Source: Nothophaeocryptopus gaeumannii (lineage: Eukaryota; Ascomycota; Dothideomycetes; Mycosphaerellales; Mycosphaerellaceae). From it: a stretch of 64,000 bases of DNA. The notes beneath the pieces were generated by a model, which saw only the letters and a program-made list of their open reading frames with translations, searched no databases and was not told the origin of the DNA. Positions 60,739-64,000 of the stretch are shown here, one piece after another (the stretch's first letter is position 1; the number at the start of each line of letters is the position of its first letter). Location: assembly GCA_031771865.1 (NCBI GenBank), contig JASISA010000001.1, positions 2,232,001 to 2,296,000 on the forward strand. The letters run 5' to 3'. The translations under genes were made by a program, and so were the position numbers.

Positions 60739-63700
60739 ATGCCCGGACGAGTGGTCAGCGGGCCGCGGAGCGCGCGACAATCAGTTGCAAAGAAGGCGAG
60801 CACCAGATCAATCCGCAACAGTTCGCCGACCACCGAGATACCAGACGAGGGAGAGGACAGCTCTCTACGACGCGCCGTATGCACCGTGTTTGCCGACGCG
60901 CAGAAGAGCACAGCAGCACACAGAAAGGCCGAGATCTCGCTTCGAAAAGTGCAAGAAGCGTGCTGCTACGAGCCAGTCAGCCAGAAGAAGGGAAAGCAGA
61001 GCGAGGACTTTGACGAGGATGACTTCAATGAAGAGTTCAAGCGATGTGTGTTGCGCATTTTGCCCGTGAAGAAGTCGGAAAGCGTCGGAGACCGCGTCAT
61101 TAGGTTCGTAGGCACTTTCTTGAAGAATGCGAGCACAAAGGACAATGCGATCGCGCAAGCGGATGGCGACGGCGACGAGACGACTCTACTGGAGACGCCA
61201 ACCAGCAGATTGACGACACACATCCTTAACACGCTGCTGCCGTTAATGAAAGCAAAAGACAAGACGATTCGGTTTCGCGCAACTCAAATCACGAGCCACA
61301 TCATCAATTGTATGGATACATTGGACGACAGCCTGTTTCACCAGCTACGATTCGAGCTGCTAAAGAGAATTCACGACAAGGAGGCGCCGGTCAGGCTTCA
61401 AGCTGTATATGGTCTTGGCAGATTGGCAGCAGAAGTGGAAGAAGACGATGAGGACGAAGATTCGGACTCGGACGATGGAGTCGGCAAGAGCGTGCTGAAG
61501 AAGCTGTTGAGTGTGCTACAAAATGACCCATCGGCTGAAGTACGGCGGAATCTGTTGCTGAATCTGCCATTGACAAAAGAGGTGCTGCCATACCTGCTGG
61601 AACGTGCGAGAGACGCGGACGCGACAACACGCAAAGCGCTGTACAGCCGTCTTCTACCATACCTTGGCGACTTCAGACATCTTTCCATGACACATCGCGA
61701 GAAGCTGTTACGATGGGGTCTCAGAGATCGCGACGAGAATGTACGCAAGGCTACAGCGCGACTTTTCTGCGAGCGCTGGATTGAAGACTGCGCTGCCTTA
61801 CCAGCGGCACAAGCTGAAGACGAAGGGCAAAAGGACGAGAACTTGGCCGCAGTGCCCTCCCTAGACGCCCTTTTGGAATTGCTAGAGCGGATAGATGTGG
61901 TCAGCAACACAAGCGAAGCCGGTGTCACTCTGATCGCCATGCAGGAATTCTGGCAAGGCCGACCGGATTATGTCCAATATGTTTCCTTCCCGGACAGCTT
62001 TTGGGAAGATCTGTCGCCTGAGCTGGCTTTTGTTGCACGCACCTTCAACGACTTTTGTCGTACGTACAACGAATCAAATGGTCCTCGGAATCTAGTCGAG
62101 CTCGCGGAAGAGAAGCTGCCCGAAGTCACCAAATTCGGCTATCTCCTGGAACGAGAGATTCAGCGTCTCATCCAGGCTACAATTGCGTATGCATCAAGTG
62201 AGGATGATGATGACGCTCAAGTAGAGCTCGAGTACCGCGAGTTTGTCGTCGAGCAAATGCTCCACATGGCACAGACGCTCGACTACAGCGATGAAGTTGG
62301 TCGCCGTAAGATGTTTGGGCTTATGCGAGAGACTCTGGCTCTTCCGGATCTGCCTGAGGAGAGTACACGTCTCGTCGCCGAGACCTTGCGACTGGTTTGC
62401 GGAGCGGATGCCAAGGGTGAGCGTGAGTTCTGTGGCGTTGTCCTCGAGGCAATTGCGGAAGTCCACGACGCCATCATGGATCCAGAGGACGACGGCGAGC
62501 GTGACAGCACAGAAGAGAGCTTCCATTCTGCAACCTCGCAAATGGGTGATGAGGACGACGATACCATCGCAGTTGCTCAGAGAAAGGCCAAGAAGAAGAA
62601 GCAGCTTGAGGATGAGGATCCCGAGAAGGCCAATGAGAAGGCCATCCGCGAGATCATGGTTAACATGAAGTGCTTGCATATAGCACTATGCATGCTACAG
62701 AATGTCGAGTGTGATCTCGAGGAGAACGTGCATTTAGTCACCATGCTCAACAATCTCGTCGTGCCGGCTGTGCGCAGTCAGGAAGCGCCCATAAGAGAGC
62801 GTGGTCTGCTTTGCTTGGGGCTGTGCTGTCTTCTGGGAAAGAACCTCGCTCAGGAGAACCTCACACTGTTTTTGCACTGCTTCGCGAAAGGGCACCCTGA
62901 TCTCCAGACGATCGCCTTGCAAGTCATCACCGATATCCTCATTGTTCATCCGACTATCCTATCATCCGCGACCTCGGCGGAAGGCGAAGAAGAGCAGAGC
63001 GAACTGCTCAGACCAATCCTGAAGGCTTACACCAAATCGCTCAAGTCAGAAGACGATGATCTTCAGTCAACGGGAGCCACAGCATTGTCCAAAGCCATGC
63101 TCTCCAGACTCATTACCGACACCGAGCTTCTCAAACAGCTCGTCGTCCTCTACTTCGACCCAGACAGCAGTAAGAATGCTGCTCTCCGCCAGAGCCTAGC
63201 ATACTTTCTCCCAATGTACTGCCACTCCCGCGCCGAAAACGCCGCTCGCATGGCCGAGATCCTCGTCAGCGTCATCACGAAGCTCTTCACCCTCCGCGAC
63301 AGCGCCGAAGAATACGATGATGCCGACGAGGGAGAGGAGTCACCGGACAAAATGGTCACCATGTCCCAGATTATCACCATGCTCGTCGACTGGACAGACC
63401 CACGCAAAATCGTCGGATTCTCAGACGCCGTTAGCGACGCTTCCGTTAAGAGCGGCGCGGGTGCGACGCATTTTATCTTGGCGGAGAGTGTGCTTGATAG
63501 GCTTGTTACGGGGAATATGAAGAAGAATGAGAATAAGGCGCTCTTCGCTATGCTCAATAAGCTGCATCTGCCCTCTGGCGGGTGCGATGCGGAGATGCTG
63601 AAGACGGTACTGGAGCTCATTCAAGAGGCTATCGACACGAAAGTCGCCACAGACGCTACGAGTCGGAATGTGCTTGGGAAGATGCAGACGAGTCTTTTGA

Positions 63701-64000
63701 AGATTATGCATGATGTTATGACTGAGGAGAGGGGCGGTGGAGATACCGTGCTCGAATCCACGGAAGTCGGTGACCAGACAGACGCGCCGGAGCTGGATGC
63801 CACAGAGGTTACTGAAGTCGGGGACGGAGATGTCACGCAGGCTCCTGCAGTTGATTCGACGGAAGTTGAAGAGGAGGATGACGACGATGTTACTCAACTC
63901 CAGCTGGACATGAAAGACGCTACGTTGGGTGCCACGACGGGGTTTGGGTTTACGACGGGGTTGCCTGATGCTGAGGGGACAAGGATTCAATTGGTAGAGG
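60739..64000 (+). CDS. ycg1: Condensin complex subunit 3 (CAP-G/Ycg1), C-terminus beyond window
   Basis: Open from the ATG at 60739 to the window end, at least 1087 residues, no intron needed. Condensin compacts mitotic chromosomes; CAP-G is the HEAT-repeat subunit that, with the kleisin Brn1, holds DNA. The N-terminal block RAVCTVFADAQKSTAAHRKA leads into HEAT repeats (FRATQITSHIINCMDTLDD, EAPVRLQAVYGLGRLA, DENVRKATARLFCERW). The condensin-3 central domain includes VTLIAMQEFWQGRPDYVQYV, PDSFWEDLSPELAFVAR, REIMVNMKCLHIALCMLQNV and ERGLLCLGLCCLLGKNLA. An acidic loop (EEDDEDEDSDSDDG) lies near residue 240. Past about residue 1000 the sequence is acidic and low in complexity. Fungal members have about 1000-1150 residues, so only a short tail should be missing. 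Confidence 0.95.
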   Translation, partial: MPGRVVSGPRSARQSVAKKASTRSIRNSSPTTEIPDEGEDSSLRRAVCTVFADAQKSTAAHRKAEISLRKVQEACCYEPVSQKKGKQSEDFDEDDFNEEFKRCVLRILPVKKSESVGDRVIRFVGTFLKNASTKDNAIAQADGDGDETTLLETPTSRLTTHILNTLLPLMKAKDKTIRFRATQITSHIINCMDTLDDSLFHQLRFELLKRIHDKEAPVRLQAVYGLGRLAAEVEEDDEDEDSDSDDGVGKSVLKKLLSVLQNDPSAEVRRNLLLNLPLTKEVLPYLLERARDADATTRKALYSRLLPYLGDFRHLSMTHREKLLRWGLRDRDENVRKATARLFCERWIEDCAALPAAQAEDEGQKDENLAAVPSLDALLELLERIDVVSNTSEAGVTLIAMQEFWQGRPDYVQYVSFPDSFWEDLSPELAFVARTFNDFCRTYNESNGPRNLVELAEEKLPEVTKFGYLLEREIQRLIQATIAYASSEDDDDAQVELEYREFVVEQMLHMAQTLDYSDEVGRRKMFGLMRETLALPDLPEESTRLVAETLRLVCGADAKGEREFCGVVLEAIAEVHDAIMDPEDDGERDSTEESFHSATSQMGDEDDDTIAVAQRKAKKKKQLEDEDPEKANEKAIREIMVNMKCLHIALCMLQNVECDLEENVHLVTMLNNLVVPAVRSQEAPIRERGLLCLGLCCLLGKNLAQENLTLFLHCFAKGHPDLQTIALQVITDILIVHPTILSSATSAEGEEEQSELLRPILKAYTKSLKSEDDDLQSTGATALSKAMLSRLITDTELLKQLVVLYFDPDSSKNAALRQSLAYFLPMYCHSRAENAARMAEILVSVITKLFTLRDSAEEYDDADEGEESPDKMVTMSQIITMLVDWTDPRKIVGFSDAVSDASVKSGAGATHFILAESVLDRLVTGNMKKNENKALFAMLNKLHLPSGGCDAEMLKTVLELIQEAIDTKVATDATSRNVLGKMQTSLLKIMHDVMTEERGGGDTVLESTEVGDQTDAPELDATEVTEVGDGDVTQAPAVDSTEVEEEDDDDVTQLQLDMKDATLGATTGFGFTTGLPDAEGTRIQLVE

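Noticed and set aside
1..64000. Secondary-metabolite cluster, CRISPR array, insertion sequences, phage or virus genes
   Set aside because: No PKS, NRPS, terpene synthase, reverse transcriptase, transposase, capsid or spacer arrays were found on either strand.

Overview
The window is nuclear DNA of a filamentous ascomycete (Pezizomycotina). Introns are short (about 47-82 nt, one of 171 nt) with GT..AG ends. Genes lie on both strands without operons. The gene set is fungal: Opi1/CCG-8, Pex3, Set3-complex Snt1, PDR-type ABC transporter, rhodopsin/PTH11-type seven-helix proteins. The style fits Dothideomycetes, but that placement is an inference. No rRNA, CRISPR, insertion sequence or clear tRNA was seen.

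Layout: 0.4-2.4 kb TFIIIC subunit (+); 5.1-6.6 kb Opi1-like regulator (+) between two gene-poor stretches; 8.8-13.4 kb PDR transporter (+); 14.4-15.2 kb methyltransferase (-) diverging from pex3 (15.8-17.6 kb, +); 17.9-19.0 kb intradiol dioxygenase (-); 20.1-25.1 kb class V myosin (-); 26.5-27.3 kb small basic protein (-); 28.1-34.4 kb Snt1 (-); 35.9-37.1 kb deoxyhypusine synthase (+); 38.1-40.7 kb a MATH / USP-like / MORN / RING protein (+); 41.0-46.2 kb an accessory-looking patch with a small secreted protein and two convergent seven-helix paralogues; 47.2-48.7 kb Cbf5 (+); 49.3-50.9 kb serine hydrolase (+) facing a secreted GH92 mannosidase (50.9-53.3 kb, -); 53.8-55.0 kb PIG-P (+); 55.3-55.8 kb a HET-like C-terminal fragment (+); 56.1-58.5 kb Prm10-like transporter (-); 59.3-60.5 kb mitochondrial cysteine synthase (-); 60.7 kb to the window end condensin subunit (+, cut by the window).

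Most genes are independent housekeeping functions: Pol III transcription, H/ACA RNA modification, eIF5A hypusination, chromosome condensation, cargo transport, peroxisome biogenesis, GPI anchors and cysteine synthesis. The most unusual item is the protein at 38084-40705. It keeps the outline of a USP7-type deubiquitinase, but its predicted catalytic Cys and His positions are His and Arg, and it carries MORN repeats and a C-terminal RING finger. Other points of interest are a four-exon small secreted protein found by reading splice frames, the inverted seven-helix pair sharing two intron positions, an intron in opi1 that leaves the frame open, and diverged tandem repeats at 27.6-28.0 kb. All gene models are read by eye; splice sites were chosen by frame, GT/AG ends and fit to the family.
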